Of a DNA stretch of 64,000 nucleotides, positions 12,302 through 24,115 are shown piece by piece; positions within the stretch are counted from its first letter, which is position 1, and every line of letters starts with the position of its first letter. The notes beneath the pieces were generated by a model. It was given only the letters and a program-made list of their open reading frames with translations, did not search any database and had not been told where the DNA came from. Origin of the DNA: Megamerina dolium (taxonomy: Eukaryota > Arthropoda > Insecta > Diptera > Megamerinidae); assembly GCA_963854835.1 (NCBI GenBank), contig OY978526.1, positions 31,671,073-31,735,072 on the forward strand, written 5' to 3'. The position numbers were made by a program, and so were the translations under genes.

Positions 12302-15300
12302 TTATAATTGTGTCGTAATAACCGATTTACGTATGATCCCTGGCTCCTTGCCTCTTTGCGCTGAAACAACTTCTGAGGAAACCAACCAGGGTGAAAGTAT
12401 ATCCTCATCATTATCATTGGAAGGCACATGATTACAGCGATTGCTTGGATGCTAAAGATGAATTGAAAATTAGAGAAAACAATATAAAGTACAATAGTAA
12501 AAAATTTATCCACTAATACTCACAACTGAAATATATGTAACATTTAGTGAGTCTGGTCCATCGGTGTGTGATATATTATTTGACGTATTATTACAATTTG
12601 ACGCGGCCGGCACAAACATACGATTTGTTAATTTAGCATTTGAATTAGCACCAAGCTCTTCTTCAACGCGTGCTGAATACATTTTATGTAAATATGAAAA
12701 TTCAAGAAAATATATTGGTAAATAAATGCTCACCTTTTAGTATATTACATTTAATTTGTCCCGGAGGTAATGACATTGCTCCAACATTAGCCAATTTAAC
12801 TTGATTATTTGGTTTTTCGGTATTTGAAAGGCGTTTCAGTGTCTCCGTATTATGCTCCATATCGGATGTCTTGTTAATAGTTATTCTAAATATTCAATAC
12901 AAAAATTATTTATATTAAATTAATTAAACAGAAAATTGTGTACGTAAAAGTGAACCAGTAGCACTTGGATATATGTGTACTCAAGACATAGATGGACATA
13001 ATGTATTCTGCGTAAGATAGTTTTCTTAATGAAATAAATATAAAAAAAACAAGGTCTGTATGTCGTGGGTGCAATTCCACCTGTCGGGAAGCAATTGGCA
13101 ATTATTTCGGTAGTAAAAATTTACCATGAAAAGTGCTTCCTCTGTGACAAATCTCAGAAAAAGTGATGTTACAAGGGTTAAGCCGTTCGGAACCGGCTAA
13201 TATGAGTAAGTTCCTTAGAATACTGTCCAAATTACACACACACACAACAAGAGAAGCTAGGTGGTATCACAAATGGCCTTTCTGGCCTAAGTGTGACAGC
13301 GGGCAGTCACAATAATCTAACCTAAACCTAACGTGGGAACGAAATACGTGGAGTATGTGGAGTGACTGCTTAGATGAATCATTCTACGGTGGGTAAGTTC
13401 CAGACATTCACACAGAAGATTCCAGTTCATCCTTATCTCTAAGTGCTGCAATGTCTAACCTCATCGCACACCCCCTTCGGGTAATTACTCACAATAATTA
13501 CTACCAGCATACTGACCGCGTGTCTGTCAAGTTTTGGCTTGTTTAGTGTCTAGTATTGGATAAATAAGTCGGGTAGTTATACACTAATGTTCCAAATCCT
13601 ATTTGGCATTCGCTTTGTGCATTGCATAGATAGATGTGAATAGGTTGGAGAACGCCGTAGAAAGCAATTTCCCATGGCACTAAGCAAGTGGTGCCCATTG
13701 TACCAATATATTGCCAATACATTGTACCAATGTAGCATATTAATTCTCTCGACCACCTCAATTCAACTCAGTAGAATATAGAATTTACGTATTCTTTCTG
13801 CCACAGCAACAACAATCACCATTGTATTGCATACGTGGTAAGCAGTTTACACTTGTCATTGGTAATGGCAATACAATTTTTATCAGAACTAGTTTGTAAC
13901 GCTGTGCTATTCTTTGTTAGCTCATTCGCAGTCTCATTTCTTCACAAAGTTCAGAAAGTGTCATACGAATTCTGTTGTTCGAAATGAATTTGTAGCGTTC
14001 TTTTGGAAATTACAGTTAAAACTAATCTGGATGAGGTAGTCAGGTGACAATGACAAGTGTGTATGCATGATCTTAACACGTTAATCGCCATGTCAGTCAT
14101 ATGTGTCTGACGCTAAGAAGTTCTACATGAGCCATGTCAGACATATATGTCTTACGTACGCGATTTGGTAGAAGGCCAAAAGACTGACACGGCTTGTCGA
14201 GAAAAAAAAAGTTTTAATATAGGGCCAAGTCAGTCATATATGTGTGACATAAAAAATAGTGTTTTTCCGGGAATTTTTCTTTCTGTGATACATTTTTAAC
14301 TAAATTATCTAATAAAGTTACCATGGCCCATGTGAAAATTTTTCTGATATTATCGTGGCGATTAACGTGTTAATATCCATATTGAATACTCTACCTTATA
14401 CTATTAACATCATTAATAGCTTCTGTTGCCAAAATCGATGGTGATGGGTCTTTTACGATGGACTTAAGTAATGAATCAAGTTCCTTATCTTTATCGGAGA
14501 CGCCACTTTTAATGCTGTTGAATAAAATAATTAAATTTAATTATTATTTGCATAAGTATTCATACGTGCGACCAGGAAAGGATAATTTAAGCCGAAGAGA
14601 ATTTTCGGTAAACAAAAAATTAATAAATGGGTAATAATATTTAGGACAAAGTGCAAAAGTATACAAATAAAGAAACATATAATTTTAAAAAATACAAAAA
14701 ACTGGTCTCGTAGAGTCAAATTGGATTCAATTATATAGTAAAATCAAAAACATGTTGAATGGTGGACTACGACTTTATGCAGATACTATGGAAGCACATT
14801 GCACAAAATATAGGTGGGTGGAAAACGTAGGATAATATATCACATGAATGCTAAGCAATATCAAATTAAGTGCTTGCAAGAAAATATTAAAATTTTGCAT
14901 ATTGCATAAATTATGTCATATATATCACATTTTTTTACATAAAACAATCAATTAAATTATTCTATTGAAACCTCCAATCCATATACATACTTTGATTTGC
15001 TTAGATTTCTCCTCTCTGTCTCTCTCTGTGCAACATAATTCTCCTTTCTAACTTAAATAATAATTTCCTGGCCGCTATTACATTTTTATAAACTTGTATG
15101 CAAATCAAATTCAGTTGAAATTAGTTTAAAAATTAAGACTAATAAATAAGTATTCCATAAAAAACAATACACGGTAGCTTACCTCAATGCTGAGCTAATT
15201 GAAGCTTTACCGAATGAGCCATGATGTGAAGGATTAGTTTTAAATGGATTAGTATCTTCAAAACTTTTTGTCGAATTCGAATCATATGCAGATGTAATGT

Positions 15301-17811
15301 CAGTATTTTCCTGTTCCAATCTAAGAAAGAAGGAAAGAGTAAATAAATTTATTGATTGCTCGTACGAATCTCAGAAATGATTTACTTAACAATCAACCCT
15401 GTTTTCGGTGTGGAACCAATTTTACTATATGATGGATCTTCAGTACTGATATTCGATTTAATTGAGTTACGTCGCAATGAATTTAATTGTGTTCCCGAAT
15501 TAATGGAAGCACCACAAGATACGATATCATCAATTACAGCCGAATTATGTATAACAGTCTGAACCGATGGAGATGGTGTCATTGCGATCACATCCGGTTG
15601 ATAATCGACAGTTGACGATAGTAAGCAATCCATTGTCGTATTAATTGCACTGTTAACGTTAGCATTAGCCGCAGGTTGGGAATTGAGGGAAACAACTGGA
15701 GAATCTGCAGCTTCCTGCGAAGTTTTTTGCCGTTCACGCAACAGATGCGATTGACGACTAGCAAATCGTTGCGATGGACGTCGTTCGAATTGTACGGTAC
15801 GCCTTGCACGGCTTCGTTGTGTCGTTTGGAATTCAGTGCGGCCAGAATAGCGAAATCGTGATCCCATTCGAAAGAAATTTTGTCGAGCCGATGGACCTTT
15901 AACGGGTGCACGTAAACGAAAGAAGGTGTGATGCTCCACTGCACATTTCCATAGATGTTTGCACGCTTTTTCATTGTATAAACGAAATACAAATGTATGC
16001 TCCTGCTCACGACCTTCGTCGTCATCTTCGATAACGATTAGTGTAAGTTTCTTTTTCTTAAAATCCAGTTTGCTTATTTTTGGCCAAAAGAATAGACCAA
16101 TTTTTTGATCACGTTCGAATACCAATATTCCAGTAGGTGTAAGCCCCAAGTGATACTCACAGCCATCTTTTCCCTTCATTAGCATAGGTGATAAATGAAA
16201 AATTACTCTTAAATTCAACATGACTTAATTTCATCAATTTACCAAGACGGTATGCATATCAACACCATACATATCCAACCATTTTGCCTTGTTCAAATAT
16301 GCTGTTTCTGCTTGAGCCGGCGTTAAACCGCGGCATGTTTTGTATTCTTCTAGTGTAGCAATTTCTAATTCTTCAGTTTGATCCGGAACAAATCGAAATT
16401 CAGAAACGGTTGCAGCTGTATGAATCTGCTCATCGTAGTCTCCTAGCTCAGCTATAAAATAATTGAAATTGCTAGTTGAATTAACACAAAAATATATTGT
16501 AATTTGAAATTTTTAGTACAAACATTGTAAGGCTAAAGCGCATAATTCAGCTGCCTTGTCATCTGAACAATCTAAGCGTCCTTCTAGTAAATCCTGCTTT
16601 AGCTGTAAGAAAAATAAATAGCGCGTCAACTCTTCTCGCAGTGTGTTTGGTTCGGATGAGTAGAATTTCACTTTTAGACGAAATGTATATGGAGGTCCAA
16701 CTAAAAAAGAAATATTAATATTGTACTATCCCTGAATTGTGCAATTTTATAATTAACATGTACGGTTCTTACTTTTAACTTGCTTTTTTATCGGTTTTGT
16801 TGGATCCAACCAGTGCTTAACATGATTTGCATCTGTATACTGTAAACCAAAATAATCCTTTTCGATAATATCCAATGCATAATAGACTTGTTCATATAGA
16901 AAAGAGCCCATAGCTTTCTTCTGAAAAGCAAAAGAAAAAAATATGTAAATACATATATAATAAATATACTTTAGTACCAAATTTATTCAAGATGCGTTGA
17001 TGTGATCTAATATTTCATTGCCCATTTGTAGAAAGAATATTTGTCATCAAATAGCTTTTTAGACAAATCTCTAAAAAAAGTTTTTTCGGAATCGGCTATT
17101 AGTTTCTAGTCTAGTCTTGCCCAAATTTAACAAACATTCTTGGGAGGCGTCAGTTCAGTTTTAACTAAAACTGCCATATTTATAGTCGGAAAATCAATTG
17201 ATCATGAACGGCAGCACTATTGGCTCATTTCTGTTTCAATTTTAATTTTTTTTCTAGAACTTGTATTTCGCTGGATATTTGTTACATTTGCAGCGAAATT
17301 GGGTTAATACAATGTACTGTTGTTAAGTCAACCGGGTCAATAAAGTTATTGTATATTCACTAATTACTGTGAATTACTTAAAACAAGCAACAAAAAAAAA
17401 ACTTTTAATAGTATTTAAAAAAAAGAGACCAGCCGATTGCACACCTTTCGATTTATTAAATCCTTATTATTTATATTTATACGGATATTTACATACATAC
17501 ATACATCATATGTGAAATCATGACAGATCTCTACATGTCGTAAAGCATATGATACCAAATAAAATGCATGAATTTTTCCAGTTTTTTACATTTTTATAGA
17601 ATACTTTAATTGTACTTACGGATAATTCAATGGAAAGATCAGTATTATCCAATAAAATGACACGGCATTCAATTTTATTCTTATTGTTTGGAATACGATG
17701 TGGTTTAATTTGTGAATTAGGTGCATTTGTTGAATTACCAGCACCCGCTACCCTGCCCACACTTTCCACATAATTGTTTCGCACCTTGCGACGACTAAGA
17801 AATCGTAGCAT
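12302..17811 (-). CDS. Frmd5: FERM domain protein of the FRMD3/FRMD5 family, ten exons, 736 residues
   Basis: Exons on -: 17811-17620, 16920-16773, 16700-16524, 16451-16243, 16173-15398, 15320-15183, 14514-14395, 12885-12734, 12672-12524 and 12451-12302. They total 2211 nt with consistent phases and GT/AG borders throughout. Residues 48-240 form FERM lobes F1/F2 ([48 protein letters not shown]). [20 protein letters not shown] starts the F3 lobe at 243, then [14 protein letters not shown] and [17 protein letters not shown], and a FERM-adjacent segment [15 protein letters not shown] near 350. The rest is low-complexity, then the conserved block [19 protein letters not shown] near 630. It should be a membrane-cytoskeleton adaptor. 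The tail [10 protein letters not shown] fits a class I PDZ ligand. The exon 5 donor and exon 6 acceptor are the least certain pair: GTTGAT with ATTGG is used, but the pair 15391/15310 also keeps the frame. The 69-base intron between exons 4 and 5 is very short. Confidence 0.93.
13051..13332 (+). mobile_element. tRNA-derived SINE, degenerate type-B copy in Frmd5 intron 7
   Basis: It starts with a B-box-like GTCGTGGGTGCAATTCC (13063-13079) and lacks the A box. It continues through the shared body (CAATTGGCAATT, CAGAAAAAGTGATG, CCGTTCGGAACCGGCTAA) and ends with the type-B tail GGCCTTTCTGGCCTAAGTGT...CTAACCTAAACCTAAC. It carries many substitutions and an internal CACACA expansion, so it is an old copy. 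Confidence 0.75.
14077..14369. mobile_element. TTAA-flanked MITE (piggyBac-like) in Frmd5 intron 7
   Basis: The terminal repeats CACGTTAATCGCCATG (left) and CACGTTAATCGCCACG (right, reverse complement) differ at one base. Both ends are flanked by TTAA (14073-14076 and 14370-14373), the canonical piggyBac-type duplication. It is 293 bp and non-coding. Inside are three near-palindromic 20-mers: 14092-14111, 14136-14155 and 14229-14248. The superfamily is inferred from the TTAA flank. Confidence 0.82.
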
Positions 17812-18780
17812 TTTTCTATTATACTAAATTTTATGTGCGCCACTATGAAGAATACATATAGTAGTTCAGTTAACTTGACCGTGTTGTTTTTCTTGTAACT
17901 AAATTTTAAAAAAAAAAACTTGTCTTTGCTATAGACTTAGTACACTTTCTTTATTTACCCTCATCTACTACCCGTTAATTTTCATATCATTTCACAGAAT
18001 ATTCGTCTATTGGCCAGCCACATGTAAATTTTTAATCGTTTTTCTCGTTTAATTTTTTTAATTATTATTAATTAGTATATTTCTCTTAGTAATAAACAAT
18101 TCAAAATCCGAGGCTGGACGGCATTAGAGACAAAATATTAAAAACTGTTCGAAATAAAAACAATGGCGAGTCTTTGCATATGCAATATGCACAAGGTGAA
18201 TTTCGACTGTAAGGTAAGGCAATCTGCAGATACGGTTTTTGTAGTTGGAGGGAAGAAGTAGATGAGTACAATAATCTCATTTGGAAAGAAGGAGAAAACA
18301 CAAAGCTAGATTGAACCCACGACCTATAGATCAACAGGCCAACGCTAAAGAAAAAAAAAAACGGTTTTGACATTATTTAAAAACGTTTTGAATTCGAGAC
18401 TTTTGCATTGCCTTACCTATATAAAAGCGTCATTTAAAACTGGCACAAAGTACCAGTATATTTAGAAATAAAACAATGTTGTTAACGTTGTAATTACAAA
18501 TCCACAAAAAAATTATTTGGCAGATTTTCACAAATATTAAAATATCCGTACACATTTTAATTGTAATCATTTTATGCTGTCATTGAGGTACAATACTGGT
18601 ATGGTGCTGTAATCATATAAGAGCTTATAAGAAAGAAAAACATAATTAGTTTAACTTCACTGGTACTGTTGATACTGGCACAAGAGTACCAGTATTTTAG
18701 CACAGACAACATCCATTATCATTTTCTCTGAGGATTCTATTTCACCTTGACTTTTGTTAAAATCGATCTAGAGAACTCTA
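17812..18780. other. 5' flank of Frmd5; dyad repeats and a SINE scrap
   Basis: The putative Frmd5 leader is AT-rich and no TATA box was singled out. ACTGGCACAAAGTACCAGTA at 18439-18458 and its near copy ACTGGCACAAGAGTACCAGT at 18674-18693 are imperfect dyads in direct orientation, with a partial inverted version near 18585-18605. Only the SINE scrap listed separately was recognised beyond these. Confidence 0.4.
18303..18350 (-). repeat. SINE head fragment
   Basis: The stretch with TTGAACCCACGACCTATAGA matches the B-box/anticodon-arm region of the SINE at 63420-63465 in the same orientation. The body and tail are missing. Confidence 0.65.
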
Positions 18781-18781
18781 T

Positions 18782-19037
18782 GGACCAGTTTTTCAATGCG
18801 AGTTTAACTCTATTTGTCGTTTAAACTAAGTTTAAACTCGATTTGCAGTTTTTCAGTCAAATTTCAACGTAGTTTAATTGTCCAATTCAGCTGAGTTAAA
18901 CTAAGATTAAGCTATCAGTTGTTCAGCTGTCTGATCTTTCACTCCAGTACATCTTTTCTTGCTGCGGTTAAAAATAAGTTAAAATTTTAACTTCGATTAC
19001 GTAAATTTAGTTTAAACTTGTACTGAAAAACTGACCC
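18782..19037 (+). mobile_element. MITE copy 1 (CCAGTTTTTCA terminal repeats)
   Basis: The left end GGACCAGTTTTTCAATGCGA and the reverse-complemented right end GGGTCAGTTTTTCAGTACAA form the inverted repeats, followed inward by repeated TTTAAACT motifs. The element is about 256 bp with no ORF. The central TCTTTTCTTGCTGCGGTT is shared with copy 2 at 21062-21321 in the opposite orientation. The target duplication is not clear by eye. Confidence 0.75.
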
Positions 19038-19214
19038 TAAGTTCTCTGGAGATATTCTAAGTTGTCTGATAGAACTTTCGATCGAGATAATTAACATTTG
19101 ATAGGTAACTTTTTTTCAAGCATTTGTTCTCAATAATCATTAGAGAAAAAAATAGGAGTCTTTTGCAACATTATATTATACTATTCGACATTAAAGTATA
19201 TTAAAAAACAATAT

Positions 19215-19559
19215 TGTTACGTTTTTATTTTGTGAACGTTTAATTCTACTCGAATCAACCTTGTTCGATCACTGGATTCTTTCAAAAATGCACTTGCAAC
19301 TCTTGCCTCTGATACATTATCAATGTTTGCACGATCACTTTCGGAATTCAATTGATTTCATTTGTCTACAACTGGCCCTATTTATAATCTGTGGTAACAC
19401 TCCAGAATCTTTCTTTATTCTATTCGAGTTTCATCTCTTTTTTTCTCGTTGGCTTGTTCTGGTTATCGCCTATTTCTTTTTGTTGACACTCGTTTCATTG
19501 TTAGCATTATTAGTACCATTCACAATTAGTGATGAATAACCAACTATCGACTCGTTACA
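19215..19559 (-). repeat. gypsy 3' LTR
   Basis: Read on -, it begins TGTAACGAGTCG and ends AAAAACGTAACA, giving TG...CA ends and a 345-bp LTR. It is preceded on - by the polypurine tract GGGGAGGGCAG (19570-19560). No second LTR is in the window, so age cannot be judged from LTR divergence. Confidence 0.8.
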
Positions 19560-21010
19560 CTGCCCTCCCCATAACCTTGTTCGTCCTGAACAAGTTTCGA
19601 TACTTCCCCCCATAAGGCGCAAGTCGCTCCAAGTACTTTAAACTTTGGTATTTCATTCCAGGCACGTTGTCATTTATCTTTGCTATAATCTCATATGGTC
19701 CTTCCCAATGAGTCTGTAGCTTAGGGGACAAGCCTTTCTTTCGTTGTGGATTATGAAGCACTACAAGCTCTCCTTCACAGAACCCTTTTGAATTTGCTTT
19801 CAAGTCATACCTGGCCTTCATCTTATCGCCTATCATCTGTGATCGCTCTCTGATGAACTGATGATCTTCATCCAACTGTTCCCGCATTTCGCTAGTGTAG
19901 TTACCTTAGGTTGATCTCGATGGTGTTGCACCTCCAAATTTTTAATCAGCTGGCAGTCTTAATTCGTTGCCAAAAATTTCCATTGTTGGTGTAATAGCCG
20001 TCGTATCATGTGCACATCGATATGCTATGAGGAATATTGGTAATCTACATTCCAGTCTTTTTGGTATTTATCCACGAATTTTCTCAGATATTCCTCCAGG
20101 GTACGGTTGAACCGATCTACCATACCATCAGATGTGGATGCAAAGGAGTTGTAGGTATCTTGTGTATACATCTCTTGAAATACATACAACTGATTTGAAA
20201 TTACGATATTGGTTCGAGTGTAACTCCATCGGTACACCAAAACAAGCAATCCATTGGTTGGCGAATACGTACTAGCTTCTTGATTTGGAATGGGGTATAC
20301 TTCAGGCCATTTACTGAAGTAATCTATAACCACTAGAACATACTTCTTCCCTGCGTTGCTTTTTAGTAATAGTCCAGCTATATCAATGGCAATTCGTTCA
20401 AATGGAGCACCCAATGCGTATTGGTGCATTTTACCGTGACTTTTCCTTTGACCCTTGGTATCCAACCAAATAAAATCGTTTCTTTATTTTCTCGACAGTT
20501 TTGGTAATGCCCAAATGCCCTCCACTGGAAACATTGTGACACACAGATATCGCTTTATTTTTTCTTACCTCGGGTCATTAGTGATTTTTCCATCTTCACT
20601 TTTCCGTGCTTGGAATAGATATCCATCTCTCAAGGCTTCGCCAATGCGCCCATTATGCCTTTGCTATTTGACTCTCATTAGCCATTTCTTTCCACTCTGA
20701 ACTTTTGCCCTGCTCTTTGTATTTCATAACCTTTGCGAGATCTGTATCGTTCCATTGATCTTCTTGAACTCGTTCGGTGGTCCATAATTCTTCCGGCAAG
20801 ACATTCGAAAGTCGTAGGTTGACAATATGATTCTGGCTTCTTATCCGAGAACAATGCCTACTATCCACGGTCCAATTATGACGAGATGGAGTATCAGCTT
20901 TACTACTATGAATAACACCTCGATCCTTTGGTTGCCCTGGTGAATTTAATCTTTGGTGCTAGCATATGAAGCACTTATCGGCAAATTTATTTTTGCGTTG
21001 ATTCATCGTT
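19555..21010 (-). mobile_element. gypsy (Ty3-type) Pol remnant: integrase region, 5' truncated
   Basis: On - the order is: linker remnants (about 21010-20650); the RNase H/integrase junction VQEDQWNDTDLAKVMKYKEQ; the zinc-finger region (about 20540-20440); the integrase core RIAIDIAGLLLKSNAGKKYV with its first Asp and IDYFSKWPEVYP; then GMVDRFNRTLEEYLRKFVDK, where the family normally has Glu but this copy has Asp; and finally the C-terminal domain GELVVLHNPQRKKGLSPKLQ and HWEGPYEI (19887-19555). Frameshifts separate the blocks, and the second catalytic-Asp region is unreadable. Gag, protease and reverse transcriptase are absent. The truncation point lies about 50 bp from MITE copy 2. Confidence 0.85.
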
Positions 21011-21061
21011 CTTCCTTTAGGTTTATTAGGTCTATTGCAGTCTGTATTTAGTCACTGTAAA

Positions 21062-21321
21062 GGCAAGCTTTTCAATACTGGTTTAAACTATTTTTCGTAA
21101 TCGTAATTTAAATTTAAATTTATTTTAAACCGCAGCAAGAAAAGATGTGCTGGAGTACAAGAACAGACAGCTGAACAGCTGATAAGTTAAACGTTGTTTA
21201 ACACAGCTAGATTGGGAGTTTTAACTTAGTTTAAACTATGTTGAAATTTGACTGAAAACCTGCAATTTAAGTTTAAACTTAAAAGACAAATAGAGTTAAA
21301 CACGCACTGAAAAACTGGCCC
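21062..21321 (-). mobile_element. MITE copy 2, inverted relative to copy 1
   Basis: Its right end GCACTGAAAAACTGGCCC is the reverse complement of the start of copy 1. The interior shares AACCGCAGCAAGAAAAGATG and CAGACAGCTGAACAGCTGAT with the reverse complement of copy 1. The left end (GGCAAGCTTTTCAATACTGG) is more diverged. Together with copy 1 it forms a 2.5-kb inverted arrangement around the gypsy remnant. Confidence 0.75.
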
Positions 21322-21339
21322 TTAGTTGTCCCTCCATCC

Positions 21340-23250
21340 AACTGGTTGATGTCCATGGTAAATATATGGCTGACATCCCCGCACTTCAGTAAATGCGATG
21401 GACGTGACAGGGCTGCTCTAAAAGAACGTCTTGTGATATCTACTAATGTTGCCATGCAGAGATGCGCAAATGTGGATTTTTTGTCAGTAAGAGACTGAGA
21501 CGTCTCTGAACGGCTGGCTACAATCCGTATTAAGGCAAATTTTTCGACATCACCCTTATGTGTACCCATGTCCGGACGGATGAAAAGAACACTGCGATCA
21601 AAGAGAGCTTCTTTCAGCGCCTCGAAGCAGTTTATGAACGCTGCCCCCGCCACAATATCAAAATCGTGCTTGGCGACTTCAATGCCAGGGTGGCTAAGGA
21701 AGGTACCTTTGGTGCAGCTGTCGGAAAATTCAGCCTCCACCAGAACACTGCCGATAATGGAATAAAGCATATCCACTTTACCGCAGCACGAAACATGGAA
21801 TTAGTAGTAACAGCTTTCGACATCTCGACATCCATAAAGTTACGTGGCTGTCTGCAGATCAATGAACGAAAAAATAAACTACAGAGGAAGACACCGCCTA
21901 CAGAAAAAGCCTGTGGATGATGATATAGATCCGACCACCACCTGACCATGACGACGTCAGAGATACCATTTCTACAGGTGCTGATGGCCTGTCTACGAGG
22001 ATATGGATAGGAGCTGTAGCAGGATATGGTCGGATAAAAGCATGCCCGATGATTGGAGGCTCAGTATTCTCTGTTCCGTATATAAGAAAGGAGACCCCAC
22101 AATTTGCGCTAATTATTGTGGAATAAGTCTTCTTAGCATCACGTACAAGGTCCTATCGAGTATACTGTGTGAAAGATTGAAGCCTATGCTTAACAACCTT
22201 GATTGGACCTTATCAGTGTGGCTTCAGACCTGGTAAATCTACCATCGACCAGATTTTCACACTGCACCAAATCCTGGAGAAGACTCTAGAAAAACAGATC
22301 GACACAGAACATCTATTTGTTGATTATAAAGCCGCTTTCGACAGTCCGGTGAGGGATTACCTCTACACAACAATGTCTGAGTTCGGTATTCTTGCGAAAC
22401 TCCTTCGTCTTTGCAGAATGACACTGTATAACTCCCGTGTGCAGGTAAAACTGGGAAGGACTTCGCCCCGCCGTCTAATACCGAACGGGGTTTCAGACAA
22501 GGTGATTCGTTATCGTGCGACTTCTTCAATCTTATTATGGAGAAAATAATACGAGCTGCTGGTCTACGACATAATGGCACTATCTTCAATGAAAGTGTTA
22601 TGCTGTTAGCGTATGCCGATGATGTTGACATAATCGGCGTGAACAGAGAGCCGCGTCGAATGGGTCTTACGGTGAACGAGAGCAAGACGAAGTACCTAGT
22701 ATCAACAAACAAAGAGTCCCGTCGTCTTAAAGAACACGTCACTTTTGATAACAACGCTTTGAAGTAGTGAATGGCTTTGTCTATCTTAGAACCAGCATTA
22801 ACACCAGTAACGATGTCAGTCTGGAGATATTGCGAATAATCCCTCTTGCTAACAGGTGTTACTTTGGACTAAGTAAGCAATTGAGAAATCAAGCCCTCTC
22901 TCGAGAAACGAAAACCACACTCTAAAAGTCCCTCATCATGCATGTCCTTACATATGGCTTGGACAATTTCCACCTCTGATGACAGAATGCTCGGAGTTTT
23001 CGAAAATAAATCCTAATAGGACTTTGGTACGCCGACACCGACATAATAAAGCACTTTTAAATGCAGCAGCTAGGCTAGGTCATGTCGACCGCATGGAGGA
23101 ACACGCTCCGGCTAAGAAGGTGATATATTCGGAACCCGGTGATGGACGACGCGGAAGAGGCAAACCTAACCTCCGGTGGAAAGACGAACTGCTGGATAAC
23201 TTATCAGCGCTTCGAATTTCTACCTGGCGCCAAATTTTCTATAAAATGTG
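21340..23250 (+). mobile_element. RTE-type LINE relic (endonuclease, RT, C-terminal tail)
   Basis: On + the blocks are: endonuclease IVLGDFNARVAKEGTF (about 21665-21715) and TADNGIKHIHFTAARN; the start of the reverse transcriptase, WRLSILCSVYKKGDP and ANYCGISLLSITYKVLS; YQCGFRPGKSTIDQIFTLHQ, LFVDYKAAFDSP and RLCRMTLYNSRVQVKLG; the catalytic LLAYADDVDIIG (about 22603-22640); and a tail GRRGRGKPNLRWKDELLDNL (about 23146-23205). This set is typical of insect RTE-like elements. Several frameshifts and stops break it into short ORFs, so it is dead. The YADD motif itself is preserved. Confidence 0.85.
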
Positions 23251-23689
23251 AAATTTTGTTATTTAAGACTATGGATTATCGGCAACGCACCTTATTATTT
23301 CTTTTTTTTTCAAAAATTTATATCGATCGAAAAATTTTGTGAATGGAGAGTCAAACAACACTTTTTTTACACAACAATGGAAAAAAAATATTAGTGATCT
23401 GAAAACTTTGGGGTCCTATGTACCCCACTCTGAAACAGAAAAAAGTACGAAGTATGTGTCTTGGCGTTCGCGTTTAGGTGGCAGTATCAAATATAAAATA
23501 TTCTCCATAAAATTGTTTATTGACATTCGGAAACAAGAAAAATTGATGTTTATAAAAAAGCCTGTAAAGGAAATTTAAAATATGAAAGTTGTATTTCGTG
23601 CTTCTGTGTTGTGAAAGACGGAAAATGTTTTAATGAATATTGCATAAACTAAATTCAATTGTCTAAAAATATTGTACAAGTATACTTTA
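23251..23689. other. unassigned AT-rich DNA
   Basis: A 79-residue + ORF (23339-23578) is open but has no recognisable motif. I cannot say whether it is part of a decayed transposon. Confidence 0.3.
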
Positions 23690-24115
23690 AAGTCTTTTTC
23701 CTGGCATTATTAAAAAAAATTTCTAGAGCAGACTTTGTTCAAAGTAATTTCCTTCGGAAGCCACATTTTTCCTCATCTTTAAGGGAGCGCATGAATACCG
23801 TCTCAATAAAACCGCTCACATTTTGCGGTCAAGAACATATTGACCCAATTTTTGATACTTTGAATTGAATACATCGAAACACGTAGTAGTCAGAAGGGAC
23901 TATATGGCGGATGGGGTTAGATCTCCCAAAAATCCTCCAATTCAGCATCAATTCAGGCACTCTCTCACGTTCTTCATCGCTTGTACCAAAATCACCAGTT
24001 TTCACAAGCTAAAAGCGATGAAACATATTCTCCATAAGCCTCACACAGCATTCGGTAACTTTCCGCTGCACTTTTCTTCAGATGAAAACAAAACATCCAG
24101 CAATTGGGGATTTGT
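23690..24115 (-). mobile_element. possible mariner-like element relic with internal deletion
   Basis: On -, a stretch like an N-terminal mariner helix-turn-helix region (about 24090-24000) is followed within 150 bp by IVPSDYYVFRCI (about 23905-23870), which resembles the third-Asp block of mariner transposases (APSDYHLF). The frame is interrupted. The core between the two blocks, with the first two catalytic residues, is missing. Confidence 0.4.

Noticed and set aside
12250..12513. Hydrophobic 87-residue minus-strand ORF as a Frmd5 transmembrane tail
   Set aside because: Its frame does not join exon 9 in phase. The phase-matching frame of the same exon gives a polar tail with its own stop, and the total of 2211 nt closes exactly.
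15588..16025. 145-residue minus-strand ORF and 61-residue plus ORF over the FERM gene
   Set aside because: They are alternative-frame shadows of Frmd5 exon 5, which carries the conserved FERM F3 motifs.
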